From: Falsiroseomonas sp051860665
Lineage (GTDB): Bacteria; Pseudomonadota; Alphaproteobacteria; Acetobacterales; Acetobacteraceae
NCBI RefSeq assembly: GCF_051860665.1
Contig: NZ_JBHYDM010000007.1
Location: 62,001-126,000 of the forward strand
Direction of reading: 5' to 3'
DNA: 64,000 nucleotides
The notes under the pieces: model-generated
The model's input: the letters and a program-made list of their open reading frames with translations, nothing else
Told to the model about the DNA's origin: nothing
Database searches by the model: none
Shown here: in pieces, positions 42,289 through 51,012 of the stretch
Layout of the letters: each line of letters begins with the position of its first letter
Numbering within the stretch: position 1 is the stretch's first letter
Program-made: the position numbers and the translations under genes

Positions 42289-43353
42289 ATGCCCGCCGCC
42301 CGCCAAACCCACGGCCGCCGCCGCCTGCTTGCCGCCGCGCTGCTTTCGCTCGCGGGCTGCCACCGGCTCGGCCCGCAGCAGCTGGACCTGGACCAGATCG
42401 GCTTCGCCGATGCGCTGGGGGAGGGGGTGAAGCGGCAGATGCTGCTGAACATGGTGCGGCTGCGCTATGGCGATGTGCCGACCTTCTTGACCGTGAGCCA
42501 GCTGATCTCCGGCTATACGCTGCAGACCGGCGGCCAGGCGGGGCTGAACGCCTATCCCAATGCCAATCCGGGCAATTACGCCACGCTGTCGGGCAGTTTC
42601 GAATTCGCCTCCCGCCCCACCTACAATTTCACGCCGGTGACGGGAGAACGCTTCGCCCGTTCCTATCTGCGGCCGCTGGAGCCGGCGCAGCTGCTCTCCC
42701 TGGCGCAGAGCGGCGCGCCGCTGGACCTGCTGTTCCGCATCGGCGTGCAATCGGTGAACGGCCTGCCCAACCGATCCGCCAGCGGCGGCGCCCCCCGCCT
42801 GGCCTCGGATGATTTCGAGGCGCTGATGCGCGCCCTGGCGGCGGCGCATGGCGCGCGGGCGCTGAGCCTGCGCTTCGAGACGCAACCCCAGGGCGCCCGC
42901 GTCTTCCTGCTGCCGGGCGGCGGCGATGGCCGGGCGGAGCCGGCGCTGCGGGAGCTGCGCCGGCTGCTGGGCCTGCGCGGCCCGGCGGGGGAATTCGAGC
43001 TGGTCTATGGCCGCACCGCCGCCGGGCCGGGTCGGGTGCCGGTGCTGACCCGGTCCCTGCTGCAGATCCTCTATGAGATGGGCAGCCAGATCGAGGTGGC
43101 GCAGGAGGATATCCGCCGCGGCGCGACCCTGGGGCAGGACCAGGCCGCCGGCGACCGGCTGGTGCGGGTGCGGCAGGGCGCGCGCGCCCCGGCCGATGCC
43201 TATGCCGCCGTGGTCTATCGCGACCGGTCCTTCTGGATCGACTTCGACGACTACCCTTCCAAGGTCACCTTCGCCTTCGTCCAGGCGCTGCAGGTTCTGG
43301 CCGAGAGCGGGCCGGGCCATGCGCCGCTGACGGTGACCATCCCGGCGCAATAG
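42289..43353 (+). CDS. Conserved lipoprotein of unknown function
   Basis: 354 aa with a lipobox (LLAAALLSLAGC, Cys lipidated) so exported and anchored to a membrane. The block VKRQMLLNMVRLRYGDVPTFLTVSQLISGYTL is a conserved hallmark of a widespread but uncharacterised family. The C-terminal half includes LLQILYEMGSQIEVAQEDIRRGA and YRDRSFWIDFDDYPSKVTFAFVQALQVLAES. Possibly a periplasmic/outer-membrane structural factor. Divergent from the deacetylase gene and 46 bp before thrC. Confidence 0.8.
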   Translation: MPAARQTHGRRRLLAAALLSLAGCHRLGPQQLDLDQIGFADALGEGVKRQMLLNMVRLRYGDVPTFLTVSQLISGYTLQTGGQAGLNAYPNANPGNYATLSGSFEFASRPTYNFTPVTGERFARSYLRPLEPAQLLSLAQSGAPLDLLFRIGVQSVNGLPNRSASGGAPRLASDDFEALMRALAAAHGARALSLRFETQPQGARVFLLPGGGDGRAEPALRELRRLLGLRGPAGEFELVYGRTAAGPGRVPVLTRSLLQILYEMGSQIEVAQEDIRRGATLGQDQAAGDRLVRVRQGARAPADAYAAVVYRDRSFWIDFDDYPSKVTFAFVQALQVLAESGPGHAPLTVTIPAQ

Positions 43354-43399
43354 CGGCCACCCCCTCGCGGCAGGGGCCCGGGCGGGCTATCCTGGTTGG

Positions 43400-44803
43400 A
43401 TGCGCTATATCTCCACCCGCGGCGAAGCCCCGTCGCGCGACTTCGAAGGCGTCCTGCTGGCGGGCCTCGCCGAGGATGGCGGGCTTTTCGTGCCCGAGAG
43501 CTGGCCGGTGCTGACCAGCGCCGAATGGCGCGAATTGCGCGGCCTGCCCTATCCGGACCTGGCGGCCCGCATTCTCTCGCTGTTCACCGGCGGCCAGCCG
43601 GATCATGCGGCGCTGCTGCCCATGCTGCGCCGGGCCTATGCCGGCTTCGGCCACCCGGCCGTCGCGCCGCTGGTCCAGCTGGACAGCCGGGTTTTTGCGC
43701 TGGAGCTGTTCCACGGCCCGACGCTGGCCTTCAAGGACATGGCGATGCAGGCGCTTGGCCCGCTTTTCGACCATGTGCTGGCCCGGCGGGGGGAGCGGGT
43801 GACCATCGTCGGCGCCACCTCCGGCGACACCGGCTCCGCCGCCATCGAGGCCTGCCGCGACCGGGCGGCGATCGACATCGTCATCCTGCATCCGGAGGGC
43901 CGCACCAGCCTGGTGCAGCGCCGGCAGATGACTACGGTGCTGGCGCCGAACGTGGCCAACCTGGCCATCGAGGGGTCCTTCGACGATTGCCAGGACCTGG
44001 TGAAGGCCATGTTCGCGGACGCGCCCTTCCGCCAGGATTTGCGCCTGTCGGCGGTGAATTCCATCAACTGGGCGCGGATCGCGCTGCAGATTCCCTACTA
44101 CGTCGCCTCGGCCCTGGCGCTCGGCGCGCCGGACCGGGAGGTGGCCTTCTCCGTCCCCACCGGCAATTTCGGCAATGTCCTGGCGGCCTGGGCGGCGCGG
44201 CGGATGGGGCTGCCGATCGCGCAGCTGCTGATCGGATCGAACCGCAACGACATCCTGGCCCGCTTCCTGTCGGGCAACGACATGACCATGCGGACGGTCG
44301 AGCCCTCCTTCTCCCCCTCCATGGATATCCAGGTCTCTTCCAACTTCGAGCGCCTGCTGTTCGAGCTGCTGGGGCGCGATGCGGCGGCCACGGCCGAGAC
44401 CATGCGCCGCTTCCGTGCCGAGGGCCGCATGCCGGTGCCGGACGCCGCCTGGCGCAGCGCCACCCAGGTTTTTCGGGGATTCGCGCTGGACGATGCCGGG
44501 ACACTGGCAGAAATCCGGCGGCTGCATGGGCAGGGCTATCTGGCGGACCCGCATACCGCCATCGGCACCGCCGCCGCCATGGCCAGCCCGCCTTCCGACC
44601 CCGCCATCCCCATGGTGGTCGCCGCCACGGCGCATCCCGCCAAATTCCCGGATGCGGTGCGCCAGGCCACGGGCATCGAGGCCCCCCTGCCTTCGCGCCT
44701 GGCCGACCTATATGAGCGTCCCGAGCGTTTCACCCGCCTGCCGGCCGATCTCGGCCAGGTCGAGGCCTTCGTGCGACGCCACACCCTGCGCAACGCCGCC
44801 TGA
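43400..44803 (+). CDS. thrC: Threonine synthase
   Basis: 467 aa. N-terminus MRYISTRGEAPSRDFEGVLLAGLAEDGGLFVPE is the standard bacterial ThrC start. The PLP lysine is in GPTLAFKDMAMQ, with the phosphate loop VGATSGDTGSAAIEA and the NSINWARIALQIPYY and PTGNFGNVLAAWAA blocks. Converts O-phosphohomoserine to threonine in the cytoplasm. Followed after 19 bp by the M16 peptidase gene, a common alphaproteobacterial order. Confidence 0.97.
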   Translation: MRYISTRGEAPSRDFEGVLLAGLAEDGGLFVPESWPVLTSAEWRELRGLPYPDLAARILSLFTGGQPDHAALLPMLRRAYAGFGHPAVAPLVQLDSRVFALELFHGPTLAFKDMAMQALGPLFDHVLARRGERVTIVGATSGDTGSAAIEACRDRAAIDIVILHPEGRTSLVQRRQMTTVLAPNVANLAIEGSFDDCQDLVKAMFADAPFRQDLRLSAVNSINWARIALQIPYYVASALALGAPDREVAFSVPTGNFGNVLAAWAARRMGLPIAQLLIGSNRNDILARFLSGNDMTMRTVEPSFSPSMDIQVSSNFERLLFELLGRDAAATAETMRRFRAEGRMPVPDAAWRSATQVFRGFALDDAGTLAEIRRLHGQGYLADPHTAIGTAAAMASPPSDPAIPMVVAATAHPAKFPDAVRQATGIEAPLPSRLADLYERPERFTRLPADLGQVEAFVRRHTLRNAA

Positions 44804-44822
44804 CCGACGGCGAAGGATGACC

Positions 44823-46088
44823 ATGAACGACGCCATCCGCCTGACCCGGCTGCCCAGCGGCCTGACCGTGGTGTCCGAGAAGATGCCGCGGGTCGAGACC
44901 GTCTCGATCGGCGCCTATGTGGATGCCGGCACGCGGCATGAGGCGGCGGCGGAGAACGGCGTCTCCCACTTCCTGGAGCACATGGCCTTCAAGGGCACGG
45001 AGCGCCGGGACGCGGCGGCCATCGCCCGCGAGATCGAGAATGTGGGCGGCCACCTGAACGCCTATACCTCCCGCGAGAACACCGCCTATTACGCCAAGAT
45101 CCTGAAGGAGGATGTCGGCCTCGCCGCCGACATCCTGGGCGACATCCTGTCCCACAGCACCTTCGTGCCGGAGGAGCTGGAGCGCGAGCGGGGCGTGATC
45201 CTGCAGGAGATCGGCCAGGCGAACGACACGCCGGACGACATCGTCTTCGACCACTTCCAGGCCACCGCCTACGGCGCCCAGGCCATGGGCCGTCCGGTGC
45301 TGGGCACGGAGGAGACGGTCTCCGCCATGAGTCGGGAGGCGCTGACCGGCTATATGCGCCGGCACTACGGCCCGAGCCGCATGGTGGTGGCCGCCGCCGG
45401 CGCGCTGGAGCATGAGGATCTGCTGGAGCTCGCCCAGCGCCATTTTTCGGACCTGCCGGCCTCGGTGGCCGCGGTGCCGGAGCCGGCGCGCTACACGGGC
45501 GGCGAGTTCCGCGAGGAGCGGGACCTGGACCAGGTGCACCTCTGCTTCGGCTTCCCCTCCGTCGCCACGAACCACAGGCTGCACATGGCGACGCAGCTGC
45601 TGTCCACGCTGCTGGGCGGGGGCATGTCCTCCCGCCTCTTCCAGGAGATCCGGGAGAAGCGGGGGCTGGTCTATTCCATCTATTCCTTCGCCTCGCCGTT
45701 CCAGGATGGCGGGCTGTTCGGCATCTATGCCGGCACCGGCGAGGACCAGGCGGAGGAGCTGGTGCCGGTGACGCTGGAGGAGCTGCGTCGGGTGCAGACC
45801 GATGTGAGCGAGGACGAACTCGCCCGCGCCAAGGCCCAGCTGCGCGCCAGCCTGCTGATGAGCCTGGAATCCACCGGCAGCCGCTGCGAGCAGCTGGCCC
45901 GCCAGCTGCAGGTGCATGGCCGCATCATCCCGACCGAAGAGACCAAGGCGAAGATCGCCGCGGTGACGGTGGCCGAGGTGCAGGAAGCGGCCGCCATGGC
46001 CTTCCGGGGGGCGCCGACGCTGGCGGCCCTCGGCCCGGCGGGCAAGGTGCCGGGGCTGCCCGCGATCGTCGAGAGGCTGGCGGCGTGA
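44823..46088 (+). CDS. M16-family zinc peptidase (mitochondrial processing peptidase-like)
   Basis: 421 aa. The inverted zinc motif HFLEH (H49, E52, H53) and the R/Y-type lid EKRGLVYSIYSFASPF are present. GGGMSSRLFQEIREKRG is typical of alphaproteobacterial MPP-like peptidases. No signal peptide. ATG at 44823 has GAAGG at 6-bp spacing; ATG 44817 has it too close. Its last codon overlaps the PmbA-like gene (GTGA). Confidence 0.94.
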   Translation: MNDAIRLTRLPSGLTVVSEKMPRVETVSIGAYVDAGTRHEAAAENGVSHFLEHMAFKGTERRDAAAIAREIENVGGHLNAYTSRENTAYYAKILKEDVGLAADILGDILSHSTFVPEELERERGVILQEIGQANDTPDDIVFDHFQATAYGAQAMGRPVLGTEETVSAMSREALTGYMRRHYGPSRMVVAAAGALEHEDLLELAQRHFSDLPASVAAVPEPARYTGGEFREERDLDQVHLCFGFPSVATNHRLHMATQLLSTLLGGGMSSRLFQEIREKRGLVYSIYSFASPFQDGGLFGIYAGTGEDQAEELVPVTLEELRRVQTDVSEDELARAKAQLRASLLMSLESTGSRCEQLARQLQVHGRIIPTEETKAKIAAVTVAEVQEAAAMAFRGAPTLAALGPAGKVPGLPAIVERLAA

Positions 46089-47416
46089 GCGAGCTGGACC
46101 TGCTCTCGGACCTCGTCGCCGCCGCGCGGCGCGCGGGCGCGGACAGTGCCGATGCGCTGCATGTCCAGAACGCCTCCCTGTCCGTCTCCCGCCGCCTCGG
46201 GCGGATCGAGCAGCTGGAGCGGTCCGAGGGGTTCGACATCGGCCTGCGGGTTTTCGTCGGGCAGCGCCAGGCCATCGTCTCGACCACCGTGGCGGACCCG
46301 GCAGGCTTCGCCGCGCTGGCGGAACGCGCGGTGGCCATGGCGAAGGTGGTGCCGGAGGATCCCTTCGGCGGCCTGGCCGATCGCTTCGATGGTCCGCGGG
46401 AGGCCGGGCCGCTCGACCTCGAGGATGCCACCGAGCCGACGGCCGAAGACCTGATCGCCCGCGCCGCGGCGGCAGAAGACGCGGCGCTGGCCGTGAAGGG
46501 CGTGACCAACAGCGAAGGCGCGGATGCCAGCTGGGGCCGCATCCGCATCGCGCTCGCCACCTCCGCGGGCTTTGCCGGGCATTATGCCCGCACCTCCCAC
46601 AGCCTGTCCTGCACCGCGCTGGCCGGGCAGGGCACGGCGATGGAGCGGGACTACGACTATTCCTCGGTCGTCCACCTGGCGGATCTGGAGGACCCCGCGG
46701 CGATCGGCCGGCGCGCGGCCGAGAAGGCGATCGCCCGGCTGAACCCGGTACGGGCGAAGACGGCGCGGATCCCGGTCGTGTTTGATCCGCGCGTCTCCTC
46801 CTCCCTGCTCGGCCATCTGCTCGGCGCCATCAACGGTGCCGCCGTGGCGCGCGGCACCTCCTTCCTGGCGGAGAGCATGGGCAAGCCGGTGCTGGCCAAG
46901 GGCCTCACGGTCCGCGATGACCCGACCCGGCCGCGCGGCCTGCGCTCCCGCCCCTTCGACGGGGAGGGGATGGCCGGCGCGCCGCGCGCCATCGTCGAGG
47001 ACGGGGTGCTGACGAGCTGGATCCTGGACTGGCGCAGCGCCCGGCAGCTCGGCCTCGCCAGCACCGGCCATGCCAGCCGCGGCACCGGCGGCCCGCCCGG
47101 CCCGGCGGCGAGCAACCTCTGGCTGGAGGCGGGCAGCCTGACGCCGGTGGAACTGATCGCCGATATCACGGAGGGGCTCTACGTCACCGACCTGATCGGC
47201 ATGGGCGTGAATGGCGTGACCGGCGACTACAGCCGCGGCGCCGCCGGCTTCATGATCCGCAACGGCGCGCTGGCGGAGGCGGTGAGCGAGATCACCATCG
47301 CCGGCAATCTGCGCGACATCTTCCTCAATATGACGGCGGCGAACGACCTGGTCTTCCGCCGCGGCATGGATGCGCCGACCATCCGGATCGAGGGGCTGAC
47401 GCTGGCCGGCGCCTGA
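46085..47416 (+). CDS. TldD/PmbA-family peptidase subunit (PmbA/TldE-like)
   Basis: 443 aa. Members form TldD-TldE heterodimers that degrade unfolded peptides. Blocks DIGLRVFVGQRQAIVSTT, TLVAGVVLR-like beta strands, and the C-terminal LYVTDLIGMGVNGVTGDYSRGAAGFMIRNG are diagnostic for PmbA. The TldE side lacks the HEXXH metalloprotease motif, as expected here. GTG start overlaps the M16 stop. Confidence 0.92.
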   Translation: MSELDLLSDLVAAARRAGADSADALHVQNASLSVSRRLGRIEQLERSEGFDIGLRVFVGQRQAIVSTTVADPAGFAALAERAVAMAKVVPEDPFGGLADRFDGPREAGPLDLEDATEPTAEDLIARAAAAEDAALAVKGVTNSEGADASWGRIRIALATSAGFAGHYARTSHSLSCTALAGQGTAMERDYDYSSVVHLADLEDPAAIGRRAAEKAIARLNPVRAKTARIPVVFDPRVSSSLLGHLLGAINGAAVARGTSFLAESMGKPVLAKGLTVRDDPTRPRGLRSRPFDGEGMAGAPRAIVEDGVLTSWILDWRSARQLGLASTGHASRGTGGPPGPAASNLWLEAGSLTPVELIADITEGLYVTDLIGMGVNGVTGDYSRGAAGFMIRNGALAEAVSEITIAGNLRDIFLNMTAANDLVFRRGMDAPTIRIEGLTLAGA

Positions 47417-47425
47417 AGCGCCGCG

Positions 47426-48040
47426 TCACGCCTCGAAGAAGGGCGTTTCCTCCTCCGCATCGCCGCGCAGGCGGATGTCGAAGCGGAAGACGCGCAACCC
47501 CTCGGCCAGACCCTCCGGCACCGCGACCAGGCGCGCGCGCCGGGCCTCCGGCACCTGGGCCAGCACCGGGTCGGCGGCGTTCTCGGCCGGGAAGTCCGGG
47601 AAGAACAGCGTGGTCTCCACCCGGCGCATCAGCCCCGCGCCCATCACGGTCAGGTTCACATGCGGGGCGCGGCGGCCGCCGGCCTCGGCATAGCCGCCCG
47701 GGATCACGGTGCGGAATTCGTACCGGCCCTCCTCATCGGTCCAGGCCCGTCCCCAGCCGAGGAAATCGGGATCGGCCAGGTGCCGCTCGGGGTCCAGCGG
47801 ATGGTTGAAGCGGCCCTCCGCATCGGCCTGCCAGGCCTCCAGTATCTGGTTGAGGCAGGGCATCCCCTCCGCGCGCGTCACGCGGCCGCGAATCAGGATG
47901 GTCTCGCCGCGCCGGGTCGGCGCCGCGCCATGCGCGACCAGGGTCAGGTCATTGTCGCCGGGCTGGAAGAAGGTGCGCGGGAAGAAGGGGCCGATCGTGT
48001 GCTGCGAGGTCGGCGCCAGCGGGGCATTGGGGCGGCTCAT
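47426..48040 (-). CDS. pcaG: Protocatechuate 3,4-dioxygenase alpha subunit
   Basis: 204 aa. Intradiol dioxygenase fold: TSQHTIGPFFPRTFFQPGDNDLT near the N-terminus, GRVTRAEGMPCLNQILEAWQADAEGRFNHP and GRRAPHVNLTVMGAGLMRRVETTLFFPDFPAEN. The alpha subunit lacks the iron ligands, which lie in PcaH. Forms (alpha-beta)n oligomers that open protocatechuate to 3-carboxy-cis,cis-muconate. Start MSRPNAPLAP at 48040; 13 bp after pcaH. Confidence 0.95.
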   Translation of the reverse strand: MSRPNAPLAPTSQHTIGPFFPRTFFQPGDNDLTLVAHGAAPTRRGETILIRGRVTRAEGMPCLNQILEAWQADAEGRFNHPLDPERHLADPDFLGWGRAWTDEEGRYEFRTVIPGGYAEAGGRRAPHVNLTVMGAGLMRRVETTLFFPDFPAENAADPVLAQVPEARRARLVAVPEGLAEGLRVFRFDIRLRGDAEEETPFFEA

Positions 48041-48053
48041 GCGGTGGCGCTCC

Positions 48054-48770
48054 TCACGGCGTCGCCGGCGTGGCATGGCGGCCGCGCAGCACGATGTCAT
48101 GCGTGAAGCCGAGCCATTGGTCGCCCACCTCCGCCGGCGGCAGGTCCTTCGCGATCAGCCGCTCCCGCGCCGCGGCGTCCGGCACCGAGTTCAGGATGCG
48201 GTCCAGCGCGTTCAGCGGATCCCCGGCGAAATACATCTGCGTCACCAGGCGCGACAGGGAGGAGGGGCCGATGACCGAGAAGTGCAGGTGCGGCGGCCGC
48301 CACCAGGTCTCCTTCACCGGCACCGGATAGGCGCCGGGCTTGATGGTGAGGAAGGCGTAGCGGCCTTCCTCATCGGTCCGCACGCGGCCATTGCCGACGA
48401 AGTTGGGGTCGAGCGGCGCCTCGCGCTGGTCGATCGGGTGGAAGTAGCGGCCGGCCGCATTGGCCTGCCACAGCTCGACGATCGCGCCGCGCACGGGCCG
48501 GCCGTCCTCGTCCAGGATCCGCCCGGCGACATGCATGAGCTGGCCGATGGCCCAGCGGCCCGGCGCGGGCTGCGCCAGGTTCGCATCGCCGCAGGGCAGC
48601 TTGCGCTGCAGCTCGACCGGCCCGGTCGCCTCCGTCCGGGTCGGCGGCCGGCGGTGCAGCGGCTGGCTCGGCGTGAAGAGAAAGGTGTTCGGATAGCCGG
48701 GCACCGGCACATCGGGCTCGATGCCCGGCGGCCAGGGATCGAAGCGATCCGGCACGTCATTCCTTGTCAT
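48054..48770 (-). CDS. pcaH: Protocatechuate 3,4-dioxygenase beta subunit
   Basis: 238 aa. The Fe(III) ligands are all present: Tyr109, Tyr148, His161 and His163 (in GRYFHP, GAYPVPV and RPPHLHFSVIG). These correspond to Tyr108, Tyr147, His160 and His162 in the mature numbering of the well-studied enzyme. N-terminus PVPGYPNTFLFTPSQP. Catalyses intradiol cleavage of protocatechuate. It follows an MBL-fold hydrolase gene by 36 bp and precedes pcaG. Confidence 0.96.
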   Translation of the reverse strand: MTRNDVPDRFDPWPPGIEPDVPVPGYPNTFLFTPSQPLHRRPPTRTEATGPVELQRKLPCGDANLAQPAPGRWAIGQLMHVAGRILDEDGRPVRGAIVELWQANAAGRYFHPIDQREAPLDPNFVGNGRVRTDEEGRYAFLTIKPGAYPVPVKETWWRPPHLHFSVIGPSSLSRLVTQMYFAGDPLNALDRILNSVPDAAARERLIAKDLPPAEVGDQWLGFTHDIVLRGRHATPATP

Positions 48771-48805
48771 CGTTGCCCCCCGAAGATTCCGTCATCCGCC
48801 CGGCC

Positions 48806-49708
48806 TCAACCAGCATGGTCCACCATGACGCCCTGGGCGGTGATGGTGAAGCGCATCAGATCCTCGCCCAGGACCAGGGGGCCGTCATAGGCGCCGCGGG
48901 TCTCGGCCTCGATCGCCTCCAACGGCACCGGCGCGGTGCCGGGGGCTGCGATCTGCACGATATGGGTGAAGGCGGCCAGCCGCGGCCTTGTGGCGGCGAA
49001 GATCGCGCCGGCCTCGGCGGGCGAGGTGTGGTGGTCCGCGATCGCCTGCGGGCCGGGCCGGCCGGCGAGTGCCGCCGGCAGCGCGCAGACCTCATGCACC
49101 AGCAGGTCCACGCCCGCGCCATGCGCCAGCACGTTCGGATGCGGCCTGGTGTCGCCGGAGAGCAGCACGGATCGCCCGGCATGCTCGATCCGAAAACCCA
49201 CGGCGGGGCGGATGTGCTGGCCGTGATCCACCTCGAAGGCCGTGACCCGCACGCCGGCCTCCTCGAAGACCACGCCGCCGGTCACGGGGAAGTCCTGCGC
49301 CGCGATCCGCGTGGCCTCCTCCGGCACCGCCTCGTCGGCCATGCGGATGCGGATGTCATCCGCGAAGGCCTCCCGCAGGTGATGCGCCATGCGCGCCGTG
49401 CCGGGTGGGCCATACAGCCGCAGCGGCACGCGGCGGCCGCCCCAGGCCGGCGGGATGTAGGAGCTCATCCAGACATCGGCCAGGCCGTTCACATGGTCCG
49501 AATGGAAATGCGTGAGGAAGAGGGCGGCGACCCGCCCCAGCGGCACGCCGCATTGCGCCAGGCGGACCGGGCAGCCCCGCCCGGCATCGAAGAGCAGGTC
49601 GAGCCCGCCGGCCTGGACCAGGGTGGCCGGGCCGAAGCGGCGCGGATTGGGGTTGGGCGTGCCTGTGCCCAGCAGCGTCACCACCAGGCGACCGTCGCCA
49701 TCGTCCAT
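48806..49708 (-). CDS. MBL-fold metallo-hydrolase in the pca operon
   Basis: 300 aa. The metal motif THFHSDH (H67, H69, D71, H72) is followed by the expected downstream histidine region (GDTRPHP, HEVCALP) and ADHHTSPAEAG. The overall RNase Z-like fold (VVTLLGTGTPNPNPRRFGPATLVQAG) is common in lactonase- and arylsulfatase-like hydrolases. Position between a Bug receptor and pcaHG suggests it could hydrolyse a lactone or ester in aromatic catabolism; this is inference, since no pcaD-type lactonase is seen in the operon. 36-bp gaps to both neighbours. Confidence 0.88.
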   Translation of the reverse strand: MDDGDGRLVVTLLGTGTPNPNPRRFGPATLVQAGGLDLLFDAGRGCPVRLAQCGVPLGRVAALFLTHFHSDHVNGLADVWMSSYIPPAWGGRRVPLRLYGPPGTARMAHHLREAFADDIRIRMADEAVPEEATRIAAQDFPVTGGVVFEEAGVRVTAFEVDHGQHIRPAVGFRIEHAGRSVLLSGDTRPHPNVLAHGAGVDLLVHEVCALPAALAGRPGPQAIADHHTSPAEAGAIFAATRPRLAAFTHIVQIAAPGTAPVPLEAIEAETRGAYDGPLVLGEDLMRFTITAQGVMVDHAG

Positions 49709-49744
49709 CTATCCTCCTCGTCCTTCCCGTCCGAAGGCCGGTCC

Positions 49745-50761
49745 TCAATCCGGCCGGATGCCGGCCTCGGCGATGAGCGCGGCGTAGCGGGCCGTGTCCT
49801 CGCGCAGCAGCGCGGCGAGGGCGGTGCGGTCGAGCGCGGCCGGCTGCTGGCTGATCCGCGCGAGCCCCTGCACGGCCTCCGGTGTCGCGAGCCAGGACCG
49901 CACCTCGGCATCCAGCCGCGCGACCGGTTCGTCCGGCGTGGCGGCGGGCGCGAAGAGCCCGAACCAGACGCTGCCGTCCAGCGCGGGCAGGCCATGCTCC
50001 GGCAGCGCCGGCACATCCGGCAGGAAGGGCGAGCGCTCCGGCGCGATCGCCGCCAGCGCCCGCAGCTGGCCACCGGCGAGCGCCGAGCCGAAGACCGTCA
50101 GATCCGCCATTGCCATGGCGACGCGGCCGGCGATCAGGTCGCCCATCGCGGCCGGATAGGCGCGGTAGGGCACATGGATGAGGTCGATCCCCGCGGCCCG
50201 CCGGAACTGCTCCGTGGAGACATGGCCGACGGTGCCATTGCCATTGGTTGCATAGGTCAGCGGCTCCCGCGCCGCGCGGGCCTGCGCGATCAGCCCGGGC
50301 AGGTCCCGCGCCGGGGAGGTGGCGGGGACGAAGAGGAAGAAGGGCAGCCGCGCGACCCGCGCCACCGGCCGGAAATCCCGCAGCGGCGCATAGGGCAGCC
50401 GGTCGCCGAAGAGCGCCGGATTGATGACCATGACGGAATTGGAGGCCAGCAGCAGCGTATGCCCATCTGGCGCCGCCCGCGCCACGGCCTCCGCCGCCAC
50501 CGCGCCGCTCGCGCCGGGGCGGTTTTCCACCACGAAGGGCTGGCCGAAGGCCTGGCTCAACTGCGGCAGGAGGAGGCGGATGGCCACATCGGGCGCGCCG
50601 CCGGCGGCGAAGGGCGCCAGGATGCGGACCGGCCGTTGCGGCCAGGCGCCCTGCGCCCGCGCGCTGCGCGATGCCGCCAGCAGGGCCGGGCTTGCGAGCA
50701 GCGCCGCCCCCAGCACCGCCCGGCGTGTCCGCGGCGCATCCTGCCCTTGGATGACCGTCAT
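49745..50761 (-). CDS. Bug/TctC-family periplasmic solute-binding receptor in the pca operon
   Basis: 338 aa. Signal peptide with TRRAVLGAALLASPALLAASRS, then WPQRPVRILAPFAAGGAPDVAIRL, VENRPGASGAVAAEAV and HVPYRAYPAAMGDLIAGRV. First gene of Bug-MBL-pcaH-pcaG, so it may bind an aromatic acid such as protocatechuate. MTVIQGQD at 50761 is preferred for the start; a few codons upstream are possible. No TctAB partners nearby. Confidence 0.9.
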   Translation of the reverse strand: MTVIQGQDAPRTRRAVLGAALLASPALLAASRSARAQGAWPQRPVRILAPFAAGGAPDVAIRLLLPQLSQAFGQPFVVENRPGASGAVAAEAVARAAPDGHTLLLASNSVMVINPALFGDRLPYAPLRDFRPVARVARLPFFLFVPATSPARDLPGLIAQARAAREPLTYATNGNGTVGHVSTEQFRRAAGIDLIHVPYRAYPAAMGDLIAGRVAMAMADLTVFGSALAGGQLRALAAIAPERSPFLPDVPALPEHGLPALDGSVWFGLFAPAATPDEPVARLDAEVRSWLATPEAVQGLARISQQPAALDRTALAALLREDTARYAALIAEAGIRPD

Positions 50762-51012
50762 CCCTGCCCCTTCCACTTGAAGGGTCGATCCCTGCGTCTG
50801 ATGGCCTCAGCGCAGCGGCGACCCGGGGCGCTTTCCGCGCCTTGGTCCGCCGTCACGCAACCTTGCCTTCGGGCGTGCGGGGACTGGGCAAAGGCAATCA
50901 TGCGGCAGAATAAAAGTCAAATGTTCGGTTATATGACCTATTGGGGCCGGAAAGTCCGTGAGCCCGCGGCCAGGCGCGCCGAAGCGCCCCTGCCGCGCCA
51001 CGACCGGGCGGC
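50762..51012. other. Control region upstream of the Bug-MBL-pcaHG operon
   Basis: 251 bp with no gene. Read on the minus strand it has an AT-rich patch around 50910-50945 with a TTGACT box (50920-50915) and an ATAACC half-site. A LysR-type activator such as PcaQ uses sites with ATAACC halves, but the second half is not seen, so this is only a suggestion. Confidence 0.3.

Noticed and set aside
50905..50945. PcaQ or PcaR operator in front of the pca operon
   Set aside because: Only an ATAACC half-site is visible and no regulator gene is adjacent; too weak to call.
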